A stretch of DNA of 64,000 bases. Origin: Stomoxys calcitrans (lineage: Eukaryota > Arthropoda > Insecta > Diptera > Muscidae). The first letter of the stretch is position 1; the number at the start of each line of letters is the position of its first letter. Of the stretch, positions 21,175 to 33,616 are shown piece by piece. The translations under genes were made by a program, and so were the position numbers. The DNA lies in assembly GCF_963082655.1 (NCBI RefSeq), contig NC_081555.1, positions 31,047,266 to 31,111,265 on the forward strand. Reading direction: 5' to 3'. The notes beneath the pieces are model-generated. The model saw only the letters and a list, made by a program, of their open reading frames with translations. It was not told the DNA's origin and searched no databases.

Positions 21175-21585
21175 GTTTTTCCAAAAAAGCACACACAAAA
21201 TTCAGAAAAATGCATGAAATCTTTATTTGAATCGTTAGCACGGTCCATATAACTCTCATGCAAATGTTAAACGTGACTGCGCCTCAAGTGGTCCATCTGC
21301 TTAGTCCATTCCGCTTGGGCATACTCTTTCCAACATTTCGGCCGGTTTCTCATGAATAAATGTTTCAATGTTGTCTTCCAATGCGTCAATTTAAGCGGGT
21401 TTGTCTGTATGGACATGAGCTTTGACGTAAGTCAAGATCTTGCATTTTGGGCAAAAAAAAGTTGTGATATCATCTCACGCTAGCGCTCACCATTCACAGT
21501 AGTTACGTTACGATTCGCATCATCTTTGAAGAAGTACGGTTCAATGATGCCAACAGCCCATAAACCGCACCAAGGATGGGGGTAT
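21175..21585 (-). pseudogene. mariner/Tc1-type transposase C-terminal remnant
   Basis: Minus-strand translation near 21500-21590 reads PHPWCGLWAVGIIEPYFFKD, followed by ANRNVTTVNGER. This matches the CTVWCGLYAGGIIGPYFFKD stretch of the foldback element at 33.3 kb. The rest down to 21175 is a decayed C-terminal region with stops. A related scrap lies at 31560-31730. Confidence 0.65.
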
Positions 21586-22185
21586 ACTAAGATAGTCATT
21601 CCGTTGGTAACACCTCGAAATATTGATCTAGGGCCCCATAAAGTATATATATTCGGGATCGTCTCCACATTCTGAGTCGAACTAGCCATGTCCGTCCGTC
21701 CGTCTGTCGCAATCACAATAGCGAACGAACGCGTAAGCTAGCAGCTTGAAATTTTGCACAGATACTTAATATTGATGTAGGTCGTTGCGGATTGCATATG
21801 GACCATATCGGTTCAGATCTGTATATAGCTCCCATATAAATAGTAATTTGTTATGACTTCCAACAAGTGTGCCAAGTACGGTCCAAATCGGTCAAGAACA
21901 TGTTATAGCTCTCAAATAAACCGATCTCCCGATTTGATTTCGTGAGCCCCTGAAAGCCGAAATTTTTGTGCGATTTGTCTGATTTTTTGCACATAGTATA
22001 TTGTTGTGACTTCCAACAATTGTGCCAAGTACGGTCCAAATCGATCAAGAACCTGATATAGTTCTTATATAAATCGATCTCCCGATTTGACTTCTTAAGC
22101 CCCTGGAAGCAGCAATTTTTGTCCGAGTTGGTTGAAATTTTGCCCATAGTGTTATGTTATGACTTCCAACAACTGTGTCAAGTAC
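21586..22185 (+). repeat. ~153-bp dispersed repeat array
   Basis: Head GGGGGTATACTAAGATAGTC, then GCCCCATAAAGTATATATAT and TCCGTCCGTCCGTCTGTC. About three units follow with AAACCGATCTCCCGATTTGA and GTGACTTCCAACAA. It abuts the transposase remnant on its left. Confidence 0.75.
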
Positions 22186-22439
22186 TTTCGAAGAAATTAT
22201 TATTGTTGTTGGTTGCTTTTAGCCATTCCAAATAAGCCGAATATTAGGGTAAACAATACTATCACGCACTCCAAAACAAACGGAAACGGAAATAGGATGC
22301 TTGTTTAGTTTATCCACAACAATAATAACAACAGAGAAATATTATGAACACAAATGTTATGGGCTCGGGTTTCAGTGTTTAAAATCAATGTCTCATTTGA
22401 CAAAAAAAAAACAGGCACAAGGTTTTATTTTTTTCCAAT

Positions 22440-22800
22440 TTAAGGAAAAAAACAAAAAAAAATTTCACTGATATTCTTCGTGGGAATTGATTTTAGCATA
22501 AAAATAAAAGGAATTTTTTTTTTTTAATTTCCTTAGTCCAACAATTACCGCTATTTTTTATTGGTCTATTTTGATTTTTTATTGCACTTTTTTTTAAATT
22601 ATTTTCTTTAGTTGTAGTTTAATTCTTTCTTTGGTTTTAATAGGCGGTGGTCTTGGACTTGGTCTTGATTTTGATTTGCTTGTATCTTGTTTTTTGTGTT
22701 CAACTACTACGTCTAAGCAGCATCTGTCATCGACGAACGACTATCTTCCGGATAACGACCGAGCGTTTTAAAGCGAGTCTGCCAACTATTCAAAGCACAA
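22440..22800 (-). promoter_or_regulatory. Candidate non-coding first exon / promoter of moody
   Basis: Minus-strand sequence around 22790-22650 (CGCTTTAAAACGCTCGGTCG, GATAGTCGTTCGTCGATGAC) is richer in GC and CpG than its surroundings and contains DPE-like AGTCGT and GGTCGT motifs. It resembles fly 5' UTR sequence. An upstream exon is required because coding exon 1 has an acceptor just before its ATG. No cDNA evidence. Alternatives are 44362-44505 and 49520-49690. Confidence 0.35.
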
Positions 22801-23850
22801 AAGTGTAGAAATCAAAAAGAATGAATTCTGAGGAGAAATCGAAAGTAAGTGTAAATGAATGAAGGCAGCCAGCCAAGAAGTAGTAGACACTGAAACAATA
22901 TCGAAAAAGAGCTGTTCATTAAAGAAGAAAAACAAAAAAAAAAAAAACAAACGAAATTGATGAATTCATAGATGGGCGAATCCAAAAATGAATGAATGCA
23001 TCAATGAAAGAATGAATGAATAAAAAATAATAATGGCTGTTTGTAACAATTATTGTTCAAAGTCCGTATATACTTCACATATGCACTCCTAATTTAAGTA
23101 CATATGGTGCTGGCTGGTGGCTGACTCTCACATGGGCTCGCATCATTCACCCATCCCATACGTCCATCCATCTATCAGACAGACGGATTGGGTTAAATTG
23201 GTGCTAACATTCGGGTTACGTTACTCTTATTTTTAAATTAGTGTCAATTAAATAATTTAAGAGGGTCAGTTTCATTGCGCCTCATTCGTACGCGTTCTGT
23301 TTGCGTTTTGTTTATCTTTTGTGTTTTTTCTTAAATTTTTTTTTTCAAATTTCTTACAAACCAAACTAACTAACTAGCCATCATCAGCTACAAACATCTA
23401 GTCTGGACATAGTCCCCTCATAGTCAGTCAGTCAGTCAGTTAGTTAGTTAATCAGTCGTTTGTCTAAAAAAGAGTTGTATCGCCTATTTCTACGAAGACC
23501 GCATGATGAGCATGGTTAAATAACTTGTTGCCAGCCGTTGTTCATGACATTCGAAAAATGGGTGAAGCTTTTATGGAACGGAAGTTGGGTGCCGCCGCAA
23601 TGCTGTAACTGATGTAGGCTGTCTTCCGCATCATATCAAGCCCAATAAGAGCTAAGTGTGATGACGCTTTGTTGTTTAGAAAAATTAATGGCCAACTGTT
23701 AAAAAAAAAAATAAAAAAGAGTGATGTCAATCTTAAAAAACAATTACCAAAGAAAATCATACAAATTTAGGTGGCAAAACACATATGAGAGGCAACGTAT
23801 GGCCTGCGCCACTCATCTCAAGACCGCCAAGATAAATTTCAATAAAAAGA
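22801..23850. other. AT-rich DNA without recognised genes
   Basis: Contains GAAT(G)-rich runs (22976-23030), an AGTCAGTCAGTCAGTTAGTT run near 23432, and poly-T tracts. A minus-strand segment at 23560-23700 follows a polypyrimidine-AG and is open for ~70 codons, but I recognise no family. Confidence 0.4.
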
Positions 23851-25920
23851 GTCATTGTATAACAGTTACCAAAACTGTTATACAATGTACAAAACTGTTA
23901 TACGTACATGTTCTGTTGTATATGCAAAAATGATGAGATTCGTTGAAGCATAGATGAGATCTAAAATATTGCAGGTCAATAAAACATGTGTAACAGTTAA
24001 CACATTTAAAAAAAGTGTTATACTGTTATGCATGACAATGTTTTTCCTTAGAATTTCATTCTGATGCTTCATCGATATATTCCATTAATGAAAAACAACA
24101 GATCTATAAAATTACCAACCATTTTTTTCACATTAAGCAATGTATAACCACGTATAACAGTTACGGCAAAAGTGTTATGCAGTTATTTCGATTTTCTTGT
24201 TAGAATTTGGGTCTGATGCTTCATCAATATATACCACTAATGAAAAACAACAGATCAATAAAATTATCAACCATTTTTTTTTTAAAAATTTTCAATTTAC
24301 AAATCAAATTTTGTTTTGTACACATTAAGCAATGTATAACAGTTAACGCATACTATATATGTATACGAGTATGTCAGCATATTGTTAAATAATGATATTA
24401 CCGCATTGTGTAAACAGCAGTTCAATGGTTTTCTCCAATTTTTGTTAACAAGTTATGATCTAAAAACCAAATTTTGATTTTATGACCATTTAAAAACATG
24501 TATAACAGTTTACTGAATTATACAAAAATGGCATTATGACACTTAGAAACTGGTATTCACTGAACTTTTCATACAATTTTTAAAACAAAGTTTAGATGTT
24601 CAAAGAACATTATAATTTTAGTGATCATTGAACCACGTATAACAGTTACGGTAAAAGTGTTATGCAGTTTTATGCGATTTTCTTGTAAGAATTTGGGTCT
24701 GATGCTTCATCAATATATACCACTATTGAAAAACAACAGATCAATGAAACTATCAACCATTTTTTCTAAAAAAAGTTAAAATTTACAAACCAAATTATGT
24801 TCTGTGCACATTAAGCAATGTATAACAGTTAACGCATACTATATATGTATACGAGTTTGTCAGCATATTGTTAAATATGGCATTACCGCATTGTGTAAAC
24901 AGCAGTTCAATGCTTTTCTCCAATTTTTGTTAACAAGTTATGATCTAAAAACCAAATTTTGATTTTATGACCATTTAAAAACATGTATAACAGTTTTCTG
25001 AATTATACAAAAATTGTATTATGGCTTTCAGAAACTGGTGTTCACTGAATTTCTTATACAATTTTAAAAAAAAGTATAGATTTTTAGTGCACATTATAAT
25101 TTTATGATCATTGAACCACGTATAACAGTTGCGGCATAAGTGTTATGCTGTTTTATGCGATTTTCTTGTTAGGATTTGGGTCTGATGCGTTATCGATGCA
25201 TACTGCTGATGAAAAAAAGCAGTACTATGAACTTTTCAAAAAAAAAAAAAAACAAAAAATTTGAAGTTTAGATTTTCAAATCGTTTTATGTTCAATGAAT
25301 TATGTATAACAGTTAACACAATTATAAGAATATTAGCAGAGTGAGAGTGATTGAGTAATGACTGGCTACTCATTTAATCATTTAACCTCACTAAGGCAAG
25401 GTATGTTTCAAGAGTAAGACTTATTGTATAACAGTTAGCACAATTATATGAAAAGTGTTATACGTAATACAATTTTAATTTAATTTAGGCCATATTAATA
25501 ATTGAATAGGTTATTCTTTAGAGAATATATGGAATATAAAAAATTTATTGAACCATGTACAACAGTTTGCACAATTATATGAACATTTTTAGAGTTTGGG
25601 TCTAATGGTATTAAATATCTAGATTCCAATGCACTTTTCCAACAAATTTTAAAACAACGTTAAGATATTCAAACCACATTATGGTTTTATGGTCATTGAA
25701 GCATGTATAACAGTTAAGCCAATTATAAAAAAATGTTATACTGTTATATATCTCTACAGTGTTGATAAATGGTTGATTAGTCACTTAGGCAATGCTAGTT
25801 TCAATAGTAAGATTTATTGTATAACAGTTAACACAATTATATGAAAATTGTTATATTGGCATATACAAATACTTGTATAATATATAATTTCTGCAGTGGT
25901 AATAATTGAACATGCGATTA
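23851..25920. repeat. TATAACAGTT-rich array with ~484-bp period
   Basis: The motif TGTATAACAGTTA and its reverse complement (TAACTGTTATAC type) recur more than a dozen times, often followed by CACAATTATA and GTGTTATA. A marker CCACGTATAACAGTT starts near 24151, 24636 and 25119, giving spacings of 485 and 483 bp for a higher-order unit that includes TCTGATGCTTCATCAATATA. Scraps continue at 26770-26815 and 28890-28930. Confidence 0.85.
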
Positions 25921-26650
25921 TTTGTACACTCATCGTTGAGAGTTTCTTTCCGATCCGCCTGGGGTCCTACCTTTTTTGTCTGGTTCAAAGTGTTCAACTA
26001 AAGCTTAGTTAGTTCCCTAGCCAAGTCTATAGTGTATGTACTTATATGTAGTTTAATTTCTGATTACCAATGAATTATGTGTTTACAAACCCTTATTGAG
26101 GGAGTTATCATTCAACTGTGTAATTCACATAAGGTATTGTTGATTGCCAAGCAAATAAGAATTTGGCTTTCAATGTCAAATGGAATTCGTATAAATCATT
26201 TTTTTCTTTTTACCTTAACAAAAAAGGAAATTGAAAAAATTTTTTTGTACATCTGCAGTTTGAGTTGCTAGTTCCATGGCCAATATGGCAAGCAATCTTA
26301 CAACAAACTCACTTCAGTCGTTAAGCTAACTGAATGGGATGTAAATGTCGGATTTATTGCCATATTTCCGTCAAAGTTTAGTTCGCGCAAGCATTAACAA
26401 CACTACCCTCGGATATGGATGGATATATGGGCATAGGAGGTTCACACACATGGTAAAAAAATGTGAATAACAATGTACGCTGATGTTTGTTCCTGGGTAT
26501 ATATTGCAAAGTCTGTACACGGCTAAGGCATTGTTTAATTCAATACTACATGCCAAGTAGGAAGACAACATTAGGTCGCATCGAAATTTGGGTTAAAAAC
26601 AATTGTGGCAGAAAATGTTTGAAGGATGTTAGAGTAGATTTGGCATTAAA
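25921..26650. other. AT-rich DNA without recognised genes
   Basis: No family or splice-consistent exon was recognised here on either strand. Short open frames show no recognisable motif. Confidence 0.4.
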
Positions 26651-26765
26651 AAGGAGGCCCTTTATCATTGAGCTTAAACTTTAAGCAGACTACACTCATT
26701 GATATGAGAGAAGTATTCCCTGTTCCTTGGTGGAATGTTCATGGGAAATTTAGTTATAAGAGATT
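26651..26765 (+). repeat. SINE 3' body fragment
   Basis: AAAAAGGAGGCCCTTTATCA, TTGAGCTTAAACTTTAAG and TGGAATGTTCATGGGAAATT match the body and tail of the tRNA-derived SINE. The tRNA head is missing. Confidence 0.75.
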
Positions 26766-26847
26766 TTAACTCACATTATAACAGTTATCACAATTATACG
26801 GAAAATTGTATACTGTAGAAAATGTTTGATATAATTAAAGATAGGTG

Positions 26848-28868
26848 ACTGATTGACCTGAAGGTGAGAGGGGGACTGACGCATACCTCAAAGGCAGGTC
26901 GGTGGAGACGGCCCTTCACGAGGTGGTACCGGTGGTCGAGATGTCTCTCCGACATAAGAATTACACTTTGGCGGCCTTCTTGGATATTGAGGGGGCTTTC
27001 AATAACGTAGACATGTGTGCGATTGTCGCCGCACGGGGTCGCACGGGGATTCACCCTTTAATCTCCCAACGGACAAATAATATGCTTTATAGCAGGATTA
27101 TTAATGCGAACCTTGGAGATTGTGTGGTCTGAAGGCGCGTGTTCTCACCTATTCTGTGAAACCTCATGATTAATGAAATCTTGATGGATATCGGTGGGGA
27201 CGAGAATTATCGCTTATGCGGACGATGTCGTGCTGCTGGTCCGAGGCAAGTTTCTGTCGACGATCAGCGAGATCATGGAAGGGTCACTGAGGAGGTTGTC
27301 GCGATGGACTATCAGAAATGGGTTGGGGACCAACCCAGGAAAGACGTATCTGGTGCTCTTTTCGCGTAGATATAAGATACCGGAGTCCTTGGACGGGGTC
27401 ACATTGCGGCTGTCGAAGGAGGCGAAGTGCCTAGGCATAGTCCTCGATTCGAAACTGTCCTAGAAGAGGAACACCGAGGAAAGAAGCAGAAGAATGTTCG
27501 TTAGGAAGTGGAGGGTGACTCCCAGGATCATTTATTGGATGTATACGGCCATCGTGAGACCAGTACTGGCCTATGGAGCACTGGTATAGTGGGATGCCGT
27601 AGGGAAGAGGACGCTTGCGAGGGAGTTCGAGTAGGTCCAGAGATTGGCATGCGTCGGGACCACAGGGGCACTGAGAAACGCACCACAGGCAGGCCTGGAG
27701 GCGATGCTGGATATGCAGTCCATTGGGGCCTATATTTGGAACTGCGCCGCCAGGGTCGCGCTTAGGCTGAGAGAGCTCGGCATGCTGAAGGAGGATCATT
27801 GCGGCCACAGTTCCATTCTGGGCGTTATGAATACGGAGGGTAGACTGAGGAGGATCTCCGACTACCTGGCACAAGTGCCGGCTGAAGTGATTCGTTCTCC
27901 TGAGAACGACGAATGGAGGGCGGATGGTGTACTTGAGGAAGATGAGACCTCGATCTACACAAATGGCTCCAAGATGGAGTCAGGGACTGGATTATGGGCC
28001 TACTCTGATACACTAAATGTCAGTATGTCTCTGAGACGATGTGTACGATCTTTCAGGCAGAGGTCTGTGCCATTGCAATGGCCGCAAGAGAAATTCTGGT
28101 AAGGGGCTTACCGCGCTCGAAACTCAGAATTTATGTGGACAGTATGGCGGCGCTCAAGGCCTTGGGGTTGAGGATGGTCAGGTCGAGATGCGAGGCGGAC
28201 TGCTTGGAATCCCTGGACAGGCTCAGGGCCCACGATGTGACGTTGGCATGGGTTCCTGGGCATGAGGGGATTCCAGGAAATGAGAGTGCGGCAGGAGGGG
28301 TCCAGTCATCGGTCTTGCCTACGTGCCATTTGTCGAGCTACTGAACACAGTAGATGGCATGGCCAGGGCAGTGTCGGTGGCGTGATGGGACTCGGTAGAT
28401 GATTGCCGGACTGCGAAGGTGCTATGGCCGGTCATCGACCGGTGGAGGACGAGGGAGGACTTGCTGTGTTTCTGTCCGCGTCTACAGAGACGGAGGCTCT
28501 TCTTTTTGTAGGAGTTGCCTCGATGAGGATGAGGAGGAGACTATTGAGCCCTTGCTGTGTGCCTGTCCGGGTCTGCAGAGACGCAGGCTCTCCTTTCTCG
28601 GGAGCCGCTTCTTCTGTGATCTGGATAAACTTGCAAACGTTCCTCTGGTATCTCTCCTGAGGTTTGTTGAGGGAACAGGATGGTTCCGACGGGGGGTACC
28701 ACAAGCTCCGGCGTAGGCAAATCCGTGCTTGCGTAGGGACGGGTGTTTCTTCACCCCCCGTTCGGGTTTCTCCATTCCTCCTGTCTTTTTCTTTTATTCG
28801 TGTATAACCTCTACTACGAGGTCTTCGAGTGAACTCATCTTTGGTGGGCAACCCATTTAACCTAACCT
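26848..28868 (+). pseudogene. Non-LTR retrotransposon, 5'-truncated copy (family A)
   Basis: RT fingers and palm come first: SVETALHEVVPVVEMSLRHK, AAFLDIEGAFNN, then YADDVVLLVRGKF near 27210-27245. RT thumb follows, then RNase H with TIFQAEVCAIAMAAREILV, the DSMAALKAL segment and WVPGHEGIPGNESA (28040-28290). Last come a Cys-rich C-terminus and a 3' UTR ending in AACCTAACCT. It is flanked by an 11-bp direct repeat AAAGATAGGTG (26837-26847 and 28869-28879), the probable target-site duplication. It inserted into the TATAACAGTT-type DNA. Frameshifts break the ORF. Confidence 0.85.
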
Positions 28869-28929
28869 AAAGATAGGTGTCTGAGTAATAGTATAAAAGT
28901 TAGCACAATTATACGAAAACTGTTATACA

Positions 28930-29320
28930 GATCTCTATATATGTATTTTCTTCTATGTGTTTAAATAGCGGTTGCCTTTTTTTGGACATGGGTAAGAAAA
29001 AACCAAGCCTTCATCATTGTGAGAATTTTACCAAATTCTTTGTCATTTCTAGAGCATCTGTCATGCTCATATCCAGCATACTTTGAGTAGTATATGGATC
29101 TTTTGAGGGCCGTACACCAAACTACAACACCATATGGCAGTATATATGCAATGCATGACACGCGGTTTAAACTCTCAATGATTGCCAGTAAACCTTCTGT
29201 TAGTCGAGTTGGTAGCGTGCTGGGATTGCCAGTGTGGGGTCGCACGGTGTTGCCTCAAAGCGTGTTCGTTAGAGTTAGCATAGAACTCTAAAATTTTACA
29301 CAGAGGTATATTTAAGTGTA
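28930..29320 (-). pseudogene. Small family C retrotransposon scrap and unassigned DNA
   Basis: The segment 29095-29175 matches 61290-61375 (ACCAAACTACAACACCATAT and CATGACACGCGGTTTAAAC), which codes for the RT thumb region on the minus strand. The remainder has no recognised content. Confidence 0.5.
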
Positions 29321-29560
29321 ATATAGAAAAAAGTGTAGCACGGTCTAAATCGGTTTATAAACTGATCTCCCAATTGAACTTCTTGAACCTTCAGAGGTTG
29401 CAATTATTTCCCGATTTGTCTGAAATTTTCCATGATGACCAATGTTAAGTGTCTCAACAACTACCACAAGAATGGAGCAAATCGATCTATAAGCTGAAAA
29501 AGCTCCCATATGAACCGATCTCTTAATTTGAGTTTTTAAGCCTATAGAAGGCGTTTACTT
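29320..29560 (+). repeat. ~153-bp dispersed repeat, decayed
   Basis: AAATCGGTTTATAAACTGAT, GAACTTCTTGAACC and CATATGAACCGATCTC mark one and a half diverged units. Confidence 0.6.
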
Positions 29561-29814
29561 TGACTTACGACTTTGCCCTGAATTGTTTTTTAGTTTTACT
29601 AATTTCCGGTGTTTATGTTAAGTTTTGGGGTATTCAGGGGACCATAGTAGAATTTTCCGGCGAACATTTTTGTAATATGCTTTGTTATACTAGAATTCTA
29701 ATTTTATGTAGTATTTAACCCTCTTTCTAAAAAGGTGCTGAAAAAACGGTTTTTACAAAATAATCCCAAATAGACGATTGGTGCAAGTTCGTGCAGCTGA
29801 AATTTAGTTTTAAT

Positions 29815-30790
29815 AACCTCCACCATAGGATGGGCGTATACTATTGGGTTGCCCAAAAAGTAATTGCGGATTTTTTAAAAGAAAGTAAATGCATTTTTAA
29901 TAAAACTTAGAATGAACTTTAATCAAATATACTTTTTTTACACTTTTTTCTAAAGCAAGCTAAAAGTAACAGCTGATAACTGACAGAAGAAAGAATGCAA
30001 TTACAGAGTCACAAGCTGTGAAAAATTTTTTCAACGCCGACTATATGAAAAATCCGCAATTACTTTTTGGGCAACCCAATAATTTCGTCATTCAGTTTGT
30101 AACTTCGAAATATTCGTCTGAGACTCCATAAAGTTTACTCGTATATATTCTTGATGTCCATGACATTTCCAGTCGATCTAGCCATATCTGTCCGTCCGTC
30201 TATCTGTCGAAAGCACGCTTACTTTCGAAGGAGTAAAACTAGCCGCTTGCACAAATTCTTCAATTTTGCACAAATTCTTCTTATTAGTGTAGATCGGTTG
30301 GGATTGTAAATGGGCCATATCGGTCCATGTTTTGATATAGCTGCCATATAAACCGATCTTGAGTCTTGACTTCTTAAGTCACTAGAGGGCGCAATTCTTA
30401 TCCGATTTGGCTGAAATTTTGCATAACATGTTCTGTTATAATTCTCAACAATTGTTCTCAGTATGGTTGAAATCGGTCCATGTTTTGATATAGCTGCCGT
30501 ATAAACCGATCTGGGGACTTGACTGCTTGAGCCTCTAGAGGGCGCAATTCTTACCCGATTTGACTGAAATTTTGGATGTCGTGTTTTTTTATGACTTCCA
30601 AAAACTGTGCTACGTATGGTTTAAATCGGTCCATAACCTGATATAGCTGCCATATAAACCGATTTTGGATCTTGACTTCTTGAGCCACTAGAGGGCGCAA
30701 TTCTTATCCGATTTGGCTGATATTTAGCATGACCTTTTTCGTCATGACTTCTAACAAAACCTGATATTTTAGTTCTCTAAGTGAGTCTGT
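29815..30790 (+). repeat. ~153-bp dispersed repeat element, interrupted by a MITE
   Basis: Head CTCCACCATAGGATGGGCGT is at 29819 and continues at 30080 after the MITE as ATTTCGTCATTCAGTTTGTA. The TCCGTCCGTC segment and units spaced 153 bp follow (TGCCATATAAACC at 30342, TGCCGTATAAACC at 30495). The MITE inserted after this element was in place. Confidence 0.85.
29844..30079 (+). mobile_element. 236-bp MITE, TTGGGTTGCCC family, copy 2
   Basis: Full length with perfect termini and TA duplication at 29842-29843 and 30080-30081. It splits the head of the surrounding dispersed repeat. Confidence 0.92.
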
Positions 30791-31735
30791 AAACTCCAGC
30801 TTCCATCCCCTTGTAGGAAAATAGGGCATAATATTTCATTTTGAGATTTCCCAGAATTTTGGATTTTAGATTTCTTTCTTTTTTTATAACGTTTATTAAC
30901 TGAAACTTTCTTTTTTCTTTTGGATGACTTATAGAACATTTTCTTACGATATGGCCTAATACATCGTGTTTTTGCTAAGTAAACAAAACACCATCACTTC
31001 ACATCATCATCAACCCATTGAACTAATGCTGCCGACTACAAATGATGTGCATAAAATCTTACATTCTACATACATCCTTAAAACGTAAGAATGAATAAAC
31101 ATCGAAGTATGTACTTGTATGTATATGTTTATGTTCATATGTATGTATATATCTGCATGTAGTATACATGTTTGTTTGATTAAAAAAATATTCATTGTAT
31201 GGGAGTTCAAAGATCAATCAACCATTAATTGATTACTCTTTCAGTTTTTTTTTCTGTGCAACTTAAATTTTCTATTTCTGGGAATGGAAAACATGTATTT
31301 CACACTCACTCGCTAAGCATTTACCACAATTGAGAAGGGTCTTCTCCATACAAGCAACACATAAGGAGTGGTTCAACAAAATAAATTATAAAGTTTTTCC
31401 ATTTACCCCAACCAAACAACTTCTCTGTCCTGTGCTGAAACACAGACAGCCTGCATTTAATTAATGTATGAAAATGCCTTCTTTGGCAGAACTTTTAGAC
31501 ACTGAAGAACTTGAATAAAATATGTGGAAATGGAGTAACTATTCCTTATGGTACAACATTTCCATTATTTCGGCCGGTAGCTCACGAAAAAATGCTTCAA
31601 TGCTGTCTTCCAATGCGTCAACTGAAGCAGGCTTTACTGTATAGACATGAGCTTTAACATAGCCTCACAAAAAATTTTTTAAAGTCGTTAAATCTCACGA
31701 TCTAGGCGGCCGATTGATTAGTCCAGATGTTCCCT
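30791..31735. other. AT-rich DNA with a transposase scrap
   Basis: Mostly A/T-rich without recognised genes, including a TATG-rich stretch at 31100-31170. The segment 31560-31730 (TTTCGGCCGGTAGCTCACGA) resembles 21340-21430 and is a remnant of the same mariner/Tc1-type transposase on the minus strand. Confidence 0.45.
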
Positions 31736-33021
31736 TATGCATGTCCGTGTGTCGAAATCACGATTGCGTTCGAACGTATAAAGATACAATATCTGCTTGA
31801 AATTTTGGACAGATTCTTCTTATTGATGTAGGTTGTTGAGGATTGCAAATGCGCCAAATCGGTTCAGATTTGGATATAGCCTCCATATAAACCCATACTC
31901 AGTTTTGACTACTTGAGCCTCTAGACACCTCAATTTTCATCCGAATCGGCTAAAATTTGACATAATAACTTGTGTTCTGACTTGCAACATCAGTGCCGAG
32001 TATGGTCTGAATCGATCTATAAACTGGTATAGCTACCACATATAAACTCATTTCCAATTTTGACTTCTTGAGCCCCTAGAAGCCTCAGTTTTCATCTGAT
32101 TTAGCTGTAATTCGACATAAGACCTTCTGTTGTGACTTCTATTATCAGTGCCGAGTATGATCCGAATCGGTCAATAAACTGATGTAGTCCCCAAACAAAC
32201 CGATCCACAGATTTGACTTCTTGATCTCCTAGAGGCATCAATTTTCACCTTATTTGGCTGAAATTTGGCACAAGGACTTCTGTCACGTTCGGATTTGACA
32301 TCTTGAGCCCCAAGAAGCCTCAGTTTTCATCTGATATGGCTGAAATCAACATAAGATCTTCTTTTCTGACTTCCATTATCAGTGCCGAGTATGATCTAAA
32401 TCGGTCAATAAACTGATGTAGCCCCAAAACAAACCGATCCCCAGATTTGACTTCTTGATCTCCTAGAGGCATAAATGTTCACCTTGTTTGGCTGAAATTT
32501 GGCAAAACGACTTCTGTCACGTTCGGATTTGACTTCTTGAGTGCCTAGAAGCCTCAGTTTTCATCTGATTTGGCTGAAATCAACATAAGGTCTTCTTTTC
32601 TGACTACCATTATCAGTGTCGAGTATGATCTGAATCGGTCAATAATCTGATGTAGGCCCCAAACAAACCGATCCCCAGCTTCGACTTCTTGATCTCCTAG
32701 AGGCATCAATTTTCACCTTATTTGGCACAAGGACTTCTCTGTCACGTTCGGATTTGACGTCTTGAGCCCCAAGAAGCCTCAGTTTTCATCTGATTTAGCT
32801 GTAATTCGATATAAGATCTTCTGTTGTGACTTTTATTATCAGTACCGAGTATGATCCGAATCGGTCAATAAACTGATGTAGCTCCCAAACAAACCGATCC
32901 CCAGATTTTACTTCTTGAGGTCCTAGGGGCCTCAATTTTCACCTGATTGGACTGAAATTTAACATAAAAACCTCTACTATGACTTTCCGCATCCATGTTC
33001 AGTATGATCGGAATCGATCTA
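31736..33021 (+). repeat. Dispersed repeat array, diverged subfamily (left part)
   Basis: Units have ACAAACCGATCCCCAGATTT, GACTTCTTGATCTCCTAGAG, TCAGTTTTCATCTGAT and GTGCCGAGTATGATC. Within this subfamily, units are more alike to each other than to the standard ~153-bp unit, which implies local amplification. The array continues after the foldback element at 33617. Confidence 0.8.
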
Positions 33022-33614
33022 AAGGGTGATTTTTTTGAGGTTAGGATTTTCATGCATTAGTATTTGACAGATCACGTGGGATTTCAGACATGGTGTCAAA
33101 GAGAAAGATGCTCAGTATGCTTTGACATTTCATCATGAACTTACTAACGAGCAACGCTTGCAAATCATTGAATTTTATTACCAAAATCAGTGTTCGGTTC
33201 GAAATGTGTTCATTCACCGTAACGTTGCGTCCAACAGCATCTTTGAAAAAATACGGTCCAATGATTCCACCAGCGTACAAACCACACCAAACAGTGCATT
33301 TTTCGGGATGCATGGGCAGTTCTTGAACGGCTTCTGGTTGCTCTTCACTCCAAATGCGGCAATTTTGCTTATTTACGTAGCCATTCAACCAGAAATGAGC
33401 CTCATCGCTGAACGGTGAATGAACACATTTCGAACCGAACACTGATTTTGGTAATAAAATTCAATGATTTGCAAGCGTTGCTCGTTAGTAAGTCTATTCA
33501 TGATGAAATGTCAAAGCATACTGAGCATCTTTCTCTTTGACACCATGTCTGAAATCCCACGTGATCTGTCAAATACTAATGCATGAAAATCCTAACCTCA
33601 AAAAAATCACCCTT
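33022..33614. mobile_element. 593-bp foldback mariner/Tc1-type element
   Basis: The arms of ~200 bp are nearly perfect inverted repeats starting AAGGGTGATTTTTTTGAGGT, with TA on both sides (33020-33021 and 33615-33616). The arms code for a transposase N-terminus (TNEQRLQIIEFYYQNQCSV). The centre on the minus strand (about 33410-33215) codes for a piece around the first catalytic Asp, FSDEAHFWLNGYVNKQNCRI, running to GGIIGPYFFKDAVGRN. The second and third acidic residues and everything C-terminal are absent, so it cannot move itself. One 4-nt difference (ATAG) separates the arms. Confidence 0.88.
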
Positions 33615-33616
33615 TA

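Noticed and set aside
23560..23700. A coding exon on the minus strand after a polypyrimidine-AG
   Set aside because: It is open for ~70 codons but has no recognisable family and no downstream donor or partner exon I could join.
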